Source of the DNA: Streptomyces sp. NBC_00620
GTDB taxonomy: Bacteria > Actinomycetota > Actinomycetes > Streptomycetales > Streptomycetaceae
Assembly (NCBI RefSeq): GCF_026341825.1
Contig: NZ_JAPENY010000002.1
Location: 2,617,111-2,681,110, forward strand
Direction: 5' to 3'
DNA length: 64,000 nt
This document shows, piece after piece, positions 50,243 through 58,303 of the stretch; the stretch's first letter is position 1; every line of letters starts with the position of its first letter. The notes beneath the pieces are model-generated. The model was not told the origin of the DNA and did no database searches. It was given only the letters and a program-made list of their open reading frames with translations. The translations under genes were made by a program, and so were the position numbers.

Positions 50243-50845
50243 ATGCTCACACGTCTTCGAACACTCGGTGTGGCCGGCGCGGTGTGCGCCTCATCGCTAC
50301 TGGCCGCGCCGACCGCATTCGCCGAAGTGGAACCCGGCGGCTGGACATCCGTCTCGCCCACGTACACGGTGCAGGAGCGGGGTTGCGGCACGGTCTCCGG
50401 CCTGACGTTCACGCTCACCTGCTCCACCGCAAGCGGAGACCAGCGGGCCGAGCGGCGGTACGCCACGTACACCGGCGGCACACGGCAGTTCGAGGGCTAC
50501 TTCAGGGTGGCCAGCCTCAGCGGCACCCGGATCAGCCTCAAGCAGACGTTCAACGAGTCGGCGGCGGGCCCGTACTTCATGCTCGCGGTCGAGCGCGGTG
50601 GCAGGCTCTACGCGGTCCACGGCGGCACCACGCTCTCCAACGCGGGCACGGTCGGGGCGACGGTCCGCGTCAACACGGTTCACCAGGTGGGAACTTCGCA
50701 CCGCACCTACATCAACGGCTCGCTCCAGCACACCTATGCGAGCCCGTCCGGAAGCTTCTACGACAAGTTCGGCGCCTACCGCACCGCCAGCGGCGCCGGA
50801 CCCGCGACCGTCGTGTGGAGCAACGTCCAGTTCTGGCGCAAGTAG
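50243..50845 (+). CDS. Small secreted jelly-roll-like protein, possible polysaccharide lyase
   Basis: A 200-residue exported protein with a clear signal peptide ending AAPTAFA. The mature part is all-beta by pattern (GTRQFEGYFRVASLSGTRIS, GPYFMLAVERGGRLYAV, VNTVHQVGTSHRTYINGSL, FYDKFGAYRTASG). The order, ending in a YDKFGAYR strand, recalls alginate or glucuronan lyases of the PL7/PL20 jelly-roll kind, but I cannot place catalytic residues with certainty. It may be a sugar-binding or lyase protein acting with the GH16 enzyme. ATG 50243 follows AGGAG. Its own promoter is framed by an inverted repeat. Confidence 0.75.
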   Translation: MLTRLRTLGVAGAVCASSLLAAPTAFAEVEPGGWTSVSPTYTVQERGCGTVSGLTFTLTCSTASGDQRAERRYATYTGGTRQFEGYFRVASLSGTRISLKQTFNESAAGPYFMLAVERGGRLYAVHGGTTLSNAGTVGATVRVNTVHQVGTSHRTYINGSLQHTYASPSGSFYDKFGAYRTASGAGPATVVWSNVQFWRK

Positions 50846-50855
50846 CAGGCACCGT

Positions 50856-51566
50856 ATGCGGATACCCGTACGCGTCGCAGCGCCGACAGTGCTTCTCCTG
50901 GCACTGTCGGCCTGCTCCGCGCCACAGACGGCGGACGAGAGCGGCGAACTGCGAGCCCGCCTCACCTCACCCACGGACATCGATCTGAACTGGCAGGAGG
51001 ACGAGCCGGGAGTATCCGGCCAGGCGCTGGAGTTCGCGACCGAGAGGTCAGGCCCGTACACCGTCCTCCAGTACCTGCCGCCGAGCACGACGACCTACCG
51101 GCACCCCGATCTGATCCCGAACACGACCTTCTTCTACCGACTCCGACCCTTCCGCGGCCCGGTCTCGGCCCCGCTGACCGTCTCGCTGCCGGAGGGCGAA
51201 CTGACACAAGCGGACGAGGAGTCCAGCCATGACTGGCTCCCCGCCCGCAAGGACCCGGGACGCGTCGTCCCGGGCCGGCCCCTCGGGAAATCCGGTGCGG
51301 GCGCTCCCTCCGATTTCAACGCCGTGGTCAAGCATGCGAACGGCATCCTCTTCACCTGGACGGACCGCGCGTCCGACGAAGCGGGATTCCTGCTGGAGGC
51401 CCGCAGACGGGGAAGCTCGGAATACGAGCCCCTCGTGGTCCTCGATCCCGATGTCAACTCCACGGGACTGATCACCCTGCCCGAGGAGAAACAAGCGTCC
51501 TACCGCGTACGGGCCTTCACGTACGGAGAGCTGTCGAACGTGGTCCGCCTGACCACGGGTGAATGA
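50856..51566 (+). CDS. Fibronectin type III-like lipoprotein
   Basis: A 236-residue lipoprotein: a short hydrophobic signal ends in lipobox LSAC. Two beta-sandwich units follow, each with fibronectin III character (ARLTSPTDIDLNWQEDEPGV ... FFYRLRPFRGPV and GILFTWTDRASDEAGFLLEA ... YRVRAFTYGELSNV). A loop of 60 charged residues joins them. FN3 units are common in secreted sugar-degrading enzymes and adhesion proteins; here no enzyme domain is attached. It starts 11 bp after the jelly-roll gene and is probably translated from the same mRNA. Confidence 0.82.
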   Translation: MRIPVRVAAPTVLLLALSACSAPQTADESGELRARLTSPTDIDLNWQEDEPGVSGQALEFATERSGPYTVLQYLPPSTTTYRHPDLIPNTTFFYRLRPFRGPVSAPLTVSLPEGELTQADEESSHDWLPARKDPGRVVPGRPLGKSGAGAPSDFNAVVKHANGILFTWTDRASDEAGFLLEARRRGSSEYEPLVVLDPDVNSTGLITLPEEKQASYRVRAFTYGELSNVVRLTTGE

Positions 51567-51569
51567 CTC

Positions 51570-51938
51570 CTACGCGTTGTCGGCCCTGGACATGCGCAGG
51601 GCGAGATCCTGGAGCAGGTCGGCCGTCTTGACGTCGGTGCGTCCGGAGTCGTGGAGGTCGGCGAGTTCGGAGAAGAGGAAGGCGAAGGCGCCCACGAGCG
51701 AGATGGTGGCGGGCAGGTAGGCGTCCGCGACGGCCTGGCCGGCCTCGGCGGGTCCTGCGTCGGAGGGTACTTCGACCCTGGGGAAAACCTCCGTCACGAG
51801 CGCGCCGAGCTGGGTTTCGGTCGACTCGACCTCGGCGTCATCAGCAGCGTCGTCATCGGATTGGGCGATCCTGCGGACCATGGCGTTGGTCTCGGTGAGG
51901 ACGCCGATGGCTCGCAGGATGATCTCCGTCTGTTCCAT
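51570..51938 (-). CDS. Small acidic hypothetical protein
   Basis: I do not recognise this 122-residue protein. It is acidic (DDDAADDAEVESTE) and mostly helical, with no cysteine, no clear signal peptide and one moderately hydrophobic helix (PATISLVGAFAFLFSELADL). It might be a peripheral or small regulatory protein. It converges on the FN3 lipoprotein with a 3-bp gap and diverges from the Nudix gene. Codon bias is normal for the window, so it is likely real. Confidence 0.65.
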   Translation of the reverse strand: MEQTEIILRAIGVLTETNAMVRRIAQSDDDAADDAEVESTETQLGALVTEVFPRVEVPSDAGPAEAGQAVADAYLPATISLVGAFAFLFSELADLHDSGRTDVKTADLLQDLALRMSRADNA

Positions 51939-52045
51939 GCCGTGAGCCTAGACGGGTGATGCCCGACTGTGGCCTCGGTGTTCGGGTCGTGATGATAGAC
52001 AGTGGGCGTGAACAACCTCTCCAGCTCCCGCCCGGAGTGCGCCCG

Positions 52046-52717
52046 ATGACCAGCGGCATCGACACTCCGGACCGCCGGGGCCGCACCGGACTCGACCGGG
52101 TCGGCCGCGATCTGACCGGCAACCCCCGGATCAAGGTCCGGGACGTGACACTCCTGTCCAGCCACTGGTACGTGGAGCGCACCACGACATTCGACTTCCA
52201 GCACGCCGACGGCACCTGGAGCACCCAGGAACGCGAAACGCACGACCGCGGCAACGGCGCCACCCTCCTGCTCTACGACACCGAGCGCGGAACCGTGCTG
52301 CTGACCAGGCAGTTCCGCTACCCCGTGTACGTCAACGGACACCCCGACGGGATGCTGGTCGAGACACCGGGCGGACTGCTCGACGAGGACGACGAGCATC
52401 CCGAGGTCGCCGTACGGCGCGAGGTCATCGAAGAGACCGGGCACACCGTCGGCGAGGTCCACCACGTCTTCGACGTCTATATGAGCCCGGGCTCGGTCAC
52501 CGAGCGGGTCAGTTTCTACGCCGCCTCTTACGGTCCCTCGACCCGTACGCACGAGGGCGGGGGGCTGGACGAGGAGGGTGAGGACATCGAGATCGTCGAA
52601 CTGCCCTTCCGGCGGGCCCTGGAGATGATCCGCACCGGCGAGATCGCCGACGCGAAGACCATCATGCTGTTGCAATGGGCGGCTCTGGAGGGCCCGTTCA
52701 GGGAAACCCGCCCTTGA
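52046..52717 (+). CDS. Nudix hydrolase, GDP-mannose pyrophosphatase-like
   Basis: A 223-residue Nudix enzyme. The signature is complete: GGLLDEDDEHPEVAVRREV then IEETGHTVGEV, matching G-x5-E-x7-REUxEExGU. Flanking features (VLLTRQFRYPVYVNGH before and VYMSPGSVTERVSFYAA after) are those of the NudK/ADP-sugar group, which cleaves GDP-mannose or ADP-ribose into monophosphates. It is cytosolic. I took ATG 52046, with GGAG upstream, over longer starts. Its stop codon lies inside the promoter of the next gene. Confidence 0.9.
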   Translation: MTSGIDTPDRRGRTGLDRVGRDLTGNPRIKVRDVTLLSSHWYVERTTTFDFQHADGTWSTQERETHDRGNGATLLLYDTERGTVLLTRQFRYPVYVNGHPDGMLVETPGGLLDEDDEHPEVAVRREVIEETGHTVGEVHHVFDVYMSPGSVTERVSFYAASYGPSTRTHEGGGLDEEGEDIEIVELPFRRALEMIRTGEIADAKTIMLLQWAALEGPFRETRP

Positions 52718-52744
52718 CTTGGAGTGCTCTTCAAGTTCCAGACT
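52714..52744 (+). promoter_or_regulatory. MerR-type operator-promoter of the aldo/keto reductase
   Basis: TTGACT (52714-52719) overlaps the Nudix stop codon and is followed by the dyad ACTTGGAGTGCTCTTCAAGT (52717-52736, eight of ten pairs). CAGACT (52739-52744) would be -10 with a long 19-bp spacer. Overlong spacers with a central dyad are the hallmark of MerR-activated promoters. Confidence 0.7.
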
Positions 52745-52789
52745 CCCGTTCAGGCCCCGGGGTTCCGGGCCCGAACGGGAGGCGACACC

Positions 52790-53776
52790 ATGAAGTACCG
52801 CACGATCGGCACCGACCCGAAGACCCGCCGTGAGGTGAGCGTGCTCGCGCTCGGCGCGATGCTGTTCGGCTCACTGACGGACGAGAAGACCTCCTTCGCC
52901 GTGCTGGACCGCTATGTCGAGGCCGGTGGGAACTTCATCGACACGTCCGACAACTACGCGTTCTGGACCGACGACAGCCAGGGCGGCCAGAGCGAGACCC
53001 TGCTCGGTCGCTGGCGCCGCAGCCGCGGCATCGGCGACGAGATCGTCATCGCGACCAAGCTGGGCGCCCGACCGCTGGCCCCCGGCACCGGATACATCGA
53101 CAACCCGGAGGGCCTGTCGGCGAAGGTGATCCGCGAGGCGGCCGAGCGCAGCCGGGAACGCCTCGGCGTCGACAAGATCGACCTGCTGTACGCGCACATC
53201 GAGGACCGGACCGTCGACCCTCGGGAGACCGTGGAGGGGTTCGGCGAGCTCGTCGCGGAGGGAAGCGTCGGGCTGCTCGGGGTCAGCAATCACGCCGTCT
53301 GGCGGGTGGAACGGGCCCGTTCCCTCGCCGCGGCGGCGGGCCTGCCCGGTTACGAGGTCCTGCAGTATCACCACAGCCACCTGCGACCGCGTACCGACGT
53401 ACCCTCCGGGCTCTTCCCGGACGGCAGCCTCGGCGGAGCGGGCGCCGAACTGCTCGGCTACCTGCGGGCCGAGCCCGGCCTCACGCTGGTCGCGTACTCA
53501 CCCCTGCTGACCGGCGCATACGTACGGCAGGACAAGCCGCTGCCCGCCGACTACGACCACCCGGGAACGCCGGTCCGGCTCGCCGCGCTCCGGGACGTCG
53601 CACGGGAGACCGGAGCGAGTGTGAACCAAGTGGTGCTGGCCTGGCAGATCGGCGGACCCCTGCCGGTCATCCCGCTGGCGGGGGCGTCCTCCGTGGCGCA
53701 GCTGGAGGAGAACCTGGGCGCGGTGGAGCTGGAACTGACGGCGGACCAGCGGGCCCGCCTGGACGCGGCCCACTGA
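52790..53776 (+). CDS. Aldo/keto reductase
   Basis: A 328-residue TIM-barrel NADPH oxidoreductase. Active-site residues are in FIDTSDNYAFW (Asp and Tyr), ATKLGAR (Lys) and YAHIEDR (His). The C-terminal cofactor strand is PVIPLAGASSVAQLEENLGAV. It reduces aldehydes, ketones or sugar carbonyls in the cytosol. ATG 52790 follows GGGAGG. The MerR-type promoter suggests induction by an electrophile, oxidant or metal; the regulator itself is not in this window. Confidence 0.94.
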   Translation: MKYRTIGTDPKTRREVSVLALGAMLFGSLTDEKTSFAVLDRYVEAGGNFIDTSDNYAFWTDDSQGGQSETLLGRWRRSRGIGDEIVIATKLGARPLAPGTGYIDNPEGLSAKVIREAAERSRERLGVDKIDLLYAHIEDRTVDPRETVEGFGELVAEGSVGLLGVSNHAVWRVERARSLAAAAGLPGYEVLQYHHSHLRPRTDVPSGLFPDGSLGGAGAELLGYLRAEPGLTLVAYSPLLTGAYVRQDKPLPADYDHPGTPVRLAALRDVARETGASVNQVVLAWQIGGPLPVIPLAGASSVAQLEENLGAVELELTADQRARLDAAH

Positions 53777-53817
53777 CGGACGGAATCCGCGGCCGGCTGA
53801 TGGGCAGCGGGTCCCGG

Positions 53818-56349
53818 CTACTTGTCCTCGTCGCGTGGGGCCCGGCGAGTGGTGAGCAGGAGGGCGATGTCGTCGGGGCGCTCGGTGGCCTGCCGGGCCT
53901 CCGCGGTGAGCAGGTCGGCCGCGGCGGACACGGACGGGCCGCCCGTCCGGCCGCGCCGCATGGCCGCTCGGGACAGGGTCGCGCGCAGGGCTTCGACGCC
54001 CTCGTCTATGTCGGTGCCGGGCCGCTCGACCATCCCGTCCGTGTAGAGGGCCAGCACGGCGCCGGGTTCGAGCAGCAGCTCCGTCACCGGGTAGTGGGCC
54101 TGCGGGTCCACTCCGAGCACCACCCCGCCGGGCAGGTCCAGGACCTCGGTACGGCCGTCGGGGTGGCGCAGCAGGGGCTGCGGATGTCCGGCCCGAGCGG
54201 CCCGCGCGACGCCCGTGACCGGGTCGAGGCGGACGTAGCAGCAGCTGGCGAACTGGCCAGGGTCGAGGTCGATGAGCAGCCGGTTGGTGCCGCTCATCAC
54301 CTCGTCCGGGGACCGGTCACTGAGCGCGAACGCCCGTACCGCACTGCGCAGTTGGCCCATGGTGGCCGCGGCCTGGACACCGTGGCCCTGGACGTCGCCG
54401 ATGACCAGGGCGAGTCCGTCGCCCGCCTCGACGACGTCGTACCAGTCGCCGCCCACGTCCATGCCCAGGGTGCCGGGCAGATACCGCCCGGCGGTGGTCA
54501 CCAGAGGGTGCGCGGAGAGGCGGTGCGGAAGCAGTGCCTCCTGGAGACCGCGGGCGAGGGCGGCCTCGTTGTCGTAGCGCCGGGCCCGTTCCAGGGCCTG
54601 GGCGATCAGTCCGGCCAGCGCGGTCAGGACCGTACGTTCCTCGGTGCTGAAGGTACGGGAACGGTCGAAGCCCAGGATGCAGGAGCCGACCGGGCGCCCG
54701 GAGGCGATCAGCGGCAGGAAGGCCCGGGCTCCCTCCTTGGCGTCCAGTGCGATGCCGGGATAGGCGGTTGTCAGCTGTTGCATCGACTCGTAGAAGAGCG
54801 GGCGGCCACTGGTGAGCGTTTCGACTCCTGGTAGCCGGACATCGAGGGCCACTCCGTCGTAGGGGGCGAGGAAGCCCTGCGGGAAGCCGGTCTCCCAGGC
54901 CAGATACAGGCGCCGGTCCTGGAGCAGGTAGATGGCGAGCCGGCGTCCGCCGAACGCGGGCAGCAGCTCCCGCATCACCACCTCGGACACCTGGCGCGCC
55001 GTCACGGCCTCGGTCAGCGCGATGGCGAGAACGATGGGCCGGTACAGCGGTGCCGTCGTGGGCACGCCCTCCGCCGGCTCGTCGCCCTCGGCCGTCGGCG
55101 CCTCGAACGGGTCGGCCTCCGCGGAGTCCGCGACCCGCCCCATCGGCACGAGTTTGCAGGTCAGGCTGCCCGGTCCCGCGTAGATGGACATCGTGAGCCA
55201 CTCACCGCCGTGACGCCCCGGTGTCTGCCCAGGACTGTTCCCGTGCGGGCGTCTGACCTGGAAGTGCACCGGATCCGGCGACAGCAGTGCGCCGCGCAGA
55301 TGATCCTCGTACGACGGCCGGGCCAGCCAGGGCACGGCCTCCCACAGCGGCCGCCCCAGCAGCTCCGTCCGGGGCCGGCCGAGCAGCTCGGTGGCGCGCG
55401 GGTTGGCATAGGTGATCAGCCCGAGCCGGTCGAGTGCGAACACACCCTCCGGAAGGAGATCCGCCGCTCGGTCCGCGGCCGGTCCGGTGCCCGGATCGAC
55501 GACCACACCGCTCACCCGGTAGGGCGGTCCGGGCGTTGCGTCCGAGGACCACAGCGCCAGTAGACGCAGCCCGCCGTCCGCGTTGCGCACCGGCAGTGCG
55601 TGCGCGGGCGGGCGCCCGGCGGCCGTCTCGCGCAGCGCGGCAAGGAGCAGGCTCGGATCCTCCCGGGACAGCGTGTCGGCCAGCGCGTCCGGCGTGCCGG
55701 CGAAGCCACCCGGCGCGGTGCCGAGCAGCGCCGCCAGCGCGTCGTCCGCGGCGACCGCGCCGTCGTACGGATCCCAGGTGAACGCTCCGACGCCTTGCGC
55801 GGAGGGACCGTCGGCCGGAGCCGGCACATTCATCGGCTCGTCGTCCCATGTGACGGTCCCGGGTCCGTCCTTGTCGAGTGCCGCCAGAGCGGCACCCAGC
55901 TCGTCCGCCACGGCTGTCATCCGGTCGCGGTCCGGCAGTACCTCGGTGGCGTCCGAGGCCGAAGGGCGCAGTACCGTCAGGACGCCGAAGGACGTCGAGG
56001 CGCCCACGACGGGGACGTACAGGGAACCGAACGGGAACGGCAGCCCGGCCGCCAGCTGCGGGTACCGGCGCATCGTCTCCGTGGCATCGGTGAGCAGCAC
56101 CTCCTCGCCGAGCCGATGGACGTCGGCGACGGGGAACGGCCGGTCCACATACATGCGCCACCAGGGGCGGAACAGCTGATTGGGCAGGCCCGCGAGGACC
56201 GCCATCCGGAGTAGTCCGGGTGTGCTCGAACGCAGATAGATGCCTCCCGCGAAGCCGCGGGCCGCGCGGACCGCGTCCGCCACGGCCCCGCTGAGCAGGG
56301 CGGGCAGGCTTTCCAGCGCCTGCACCTCACGCTCGGCGCTCCCAGTCAT
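53818..56349 (-). CDS. Large multi-sensor PP2C phosphatase (GAF-PAS-GAF-SpoIIE)
   Basis: An 843-residue soluble phosphatase. In order: GAF (about 10-165), a PAS-like region (about 180-290), a PAS domain (about 295-410, ITYANPRATELLGRPRTELL), a second GAF (about 440-590, RTFSTEERTVLTALAGLIAQ) and a PP2C/SpoIIE domain (about 610-835). Metal-site marks are DVGGDWYDVVEAGDG, VIGDVQGHGVQAA, LALYTDGMVE and RPDDIALLL. It should dephosphorylate an anti-anti-sigma factor on sensing small ligands, gas or redox state. ATG 56349 follows GAGGG; the frame has a GTG further up at 56391. No kinase domain is present. Confidence 0.9.
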   Translation of the reverse strand: MTGSAEREVQALESLPALLSGAVADAVRAARGFAGGIYLRSSTPGLLRMAVLAGLPNQLFRPWWRMYVDRPFPVADVHRLGEEVLLTDATETMRRYPQLAAGLPFPFGSLYVPVVGASTSFGVLTVLRPSASDATEVLPDRDRMTAVADELGAALAALDKDGPGTVTWDDEPMNVPAPADGPSAQGVGAFTWDPYDGAVAADDALAALLGTAPGGFAGTPDALADTLSREDPSLLLAALRETAAGRPPAHALPVRNADGGLRLLALWSSDATPGPPYRVSGVVVDPGTGPAADRAADLLPEGVFALDRLGLITYANPRATELLGRPRTELLGRPLWEAVPWLARPSYEDHLRGALLSPDPVHFQVRRPHGNSPGQTPGRHGGEWLTMSIYAGPGSLTCKLVPMGRVADSAEADPFEAPTAEGDEPAEGVPTTAPLYRPIVLAIALTEAVTARQVSEVVMRELLPAFGGRRLAIYLLQDRRLYLAWETGFPQGFLAPYDGVALDVRLPGVETLTSGRPLFYESMQQLTTAYPGIALDAKEGARAFLPLIASGRPVGSCILGFDRSRTFSTEERTVLTALAGLIAQALERARRYDNEAALARGLQEALLPHRLSAHPLVTTAGRYLPGTLGMDVGGDWYDVVEAGDGLALVIGDVQGHGVQAAATMGQLRSAVRAFALSDRSPDEVMSGTNRLLIDLDPGQFASCCYVRLDPVTGVARAARAGHPQPLLRHPDGRTEVLDLPGGVVLGVDPQAHYPVTELLLEPGAVLALYTDGMVERPGTDIDEGVEALRATLSRAAMRRGRTGGPSVSAAADLLTAEARQATERPDDIALLLTTRRAPRDEDK

Positions 56350-56585
56350 CGGTCTGCCCTCGTCCGCCCGCCGCCGCCAGGGAGGTATCACAGCAAGAAT
56401 GCGCCTGACAGGCCCCTGACCGCACCTCGACGCTCTCAGCAGCAGCCCGGGGCTGCCCGAGGCTGCGCATGGCCGAGTTCAACCGTGTCCGGCCGCGCTC
56501 AGCCATGTTCAGTCATGTCCAGCGCGAAAGATACCCGGTTTGCTCGAGTACCTCGCCCAACTCGTCGCACACCACCGCTGACACG

Positions 56586-57509
56586 TCAGCCACCGGCGCG
56601 GGGCCCGGGGGCGAGTGTCTCGGCGGCGGTGGCCGCCACGGCCTCGGCCACCGCCGCGAGCGCGGGGGAGTCGAGTTTCCACTGCTGCCAGAACAGCGGG
56701 ACGTCGATGGCACGGTCCGGCGCGAGATTCACCAACCGCCCTGCGCGCAGCAGCGGTTCGGCCTGCACCTCGGGCACCATGCCCCAGCCCATTCCGGCCA
56801 CCACGGCGGCCAGGAACCCCTCCGAGGTGGGCATGAAGTGCCGCAGCGGACTCGCGCCGCGGCCACCCCTCAGAGCCCGGACGAAACCGTCCTGGAGTCC
56901 GTCGTTGCGGTCGAAGACGATCAGCGGCGCGTCACCGATCACCTCGCGCAGAGGCACGTCCGAGAGGCCGCCGAGCCATCTGTCGCGGAAGCCGGGACTC
57001 GCCACCGGCAGGTACCGCATCCGGCCGAGAGCACGGACGGAGCAGCCCGTCACCGGGTCGGGTGACGAGGTCACCGCCGCCAGCACCTGCCCCTCGCGCA
57101 GCAGCGTCGCCGTGTGGTCCTGGTCCTCGCGGCGCAGCTCGAAGCAGAGCCGCAGCTCCTGAGGCACACGGGTGAGCGCCGGGAGGAACCAGGTGGCCAG
57201 CGAGTCGGAGTTCACCGCGATCGACAGCCGCGACGGTTCCCCGGAGCCGGTCATGCCCAGCTCGGCGTGCGCGTCGCGCTCCAACTGGGCCAGCTGGCGC
57301 GCGAAACGCACCACGACCTCGCCGGACTCGGTCGGGCGCACCGGCTTCGTCCGCATCAGCAGGACCCGGCCCGTGCGCTGCTCCAGTGCCTTGACGCGCT
57401 GGCTGACCGCCGACGGCGTCACATGCAGCGCGCCGGCCGCCGCGTCGAAGGTGCCCTCGTCGACGACGGCGAGGAGCGTGCGGACCTGGTCGAACGGCAG
57501 TTCAGTCAT
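56586..57509 (-). CDS. lysG: LysG/ArgP-type LysR regulator
   Basis: A 307-residue LysR-type activator. The helix-turn-helix is in FDQVRTLLAVVDEGTFDAAA and LHVTPSAVSQRVKALEQRTG; the rest is the usual two-lobed effector domain. ArgP-branch members sense lysine, arginine or histidine and activate the divergent exporter. ATG 57509 leaves a 69-bp gap to lysE, which must hold both promoters. The region around 57510-57545 is AT-rich with ACGT half-sites, as expected for the operator. Confidence 0.93.
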   Translation of the reverse strand: MTELPFDQVRTLLAVVDEGTFDAAAGALHVTPSAVSQRVKALEQRTGRVLLMRTKPVRPTESGEVVVRFARQLAQLERDAHAELGMTGSGEPSRLSIAVNSDSLATWFLPALTRVPQELRLCFELRREDQDHTATLLREGQVLAAVTSSPDPVTGCSVRALGRMRYLPVASPGFRDRWLGGLSDVPLREVIGDAPLIVFDRNDGLQDGFVRALRGGRGASPLRHFMPTSEGFLAAVVAGMGWGMVPEVQAEPLLRAGRLVNLAPDRAIDVPLFWQQWKLDSPALAAVAEAVAATAAETLAPGPRAGG

Positions 57510-57578
57510 CACACGTGCTAATGATACGTAAGAATCTTTAGCTGTACTCTTGACGGCTGCCTTCCTAGCGTCGATGTC

Positions 57579-58190
57579 ATGACAGACGCCCTGACCGCCG
57601 CGGCCGCCGGATTCGGCACCGGCCTCACACTCATCGTCGCCATCGGCGCTCAGAACGCCTTCGTCCTGCGCCAGGGCATCCGCCGCGAGGCGGTACTCGC
57701 CGTGGTGGGCATCTGCGCACTCTCCGACGCGGCGCTCATAGCCCTGGGCGTCGGCGGTGTCGGCACGGTCGTCGTGGCCTGGCCCGCGGCGCTCACGGCG
57801 GTCGGACTGGTCGGCGGCACATTCCTGCTCGTCTACGGATTCCTCGCCGCGCGGCGGGTGCTGCGACCCTCGGCTCTCAAGGCGGCGGCCGTGCCGGCGC
57901 ACTCGCCGCGCCGCGCCGTGCTCACCTGCCTGGCGCTGACCTGGCTCAACCCGCACGTCTACCTCGACACCGTGTTCCTGCTCGGCTCCATCGCGGCCGA
58001 CCGAGGCCCGCTGCGCTGGACCTTCGGGCTCGGGGCCGTCCTGGCGAGCGTGTGCTGGTTCGCGGCGCTGGGCTTCGGCGCCCGGCTGCTCAGCCGCTTC
58101 CTGGCCCGGCCGTCGTCCTGGCGTGTGCTGGACGGTCTCGTCGCCGCGACGATGACCGGGATGGGCGCCATGCTGATCGCGGGAGCCTGA
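57579..58190 (+). CDS. lysE: LysE-type amino acid exporter
   Basis: A 203-residue membrane protein with five or six helices. Family marks are LIVAIGAQNAFVLRQGI near the N-terminus and LTWLNPHVYLDTVFLLGSIA in the middle. It exports lysine and arginine when their levels rise, for instance from peptide breakdown. It diverges from its LysG-like regulator. Confidence 0.94.
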   Translation: MTDALTAAAAGFGTGLTLIVAIGAQNAFVLRQGIRREAVLAVVGICALSDAALIALGVGGVGTVVVAWPAALTAVGLVGGTFLLVYGFLAARRVLRPSALKAAAVPAHSPRRAVLTCLALTWLNPHVYLDTVFLLGSIAADRGPLRWTFGLGAVLASVCWFAALGFGARLLSRFLARPSSWRVLDGLVAATMTGMGAMLIAGA

Positions 58191-58303
58191 CAGCCGTACG
58201 CCCGGCATGGGCCGATGCGTCCGAACCCCGCCGTCACACACAACTCCCGCTCGGACATAGTGATCCCTGCAAGCGAAAGATGTAGCGAGCAACCAGGACG
58301 AGC

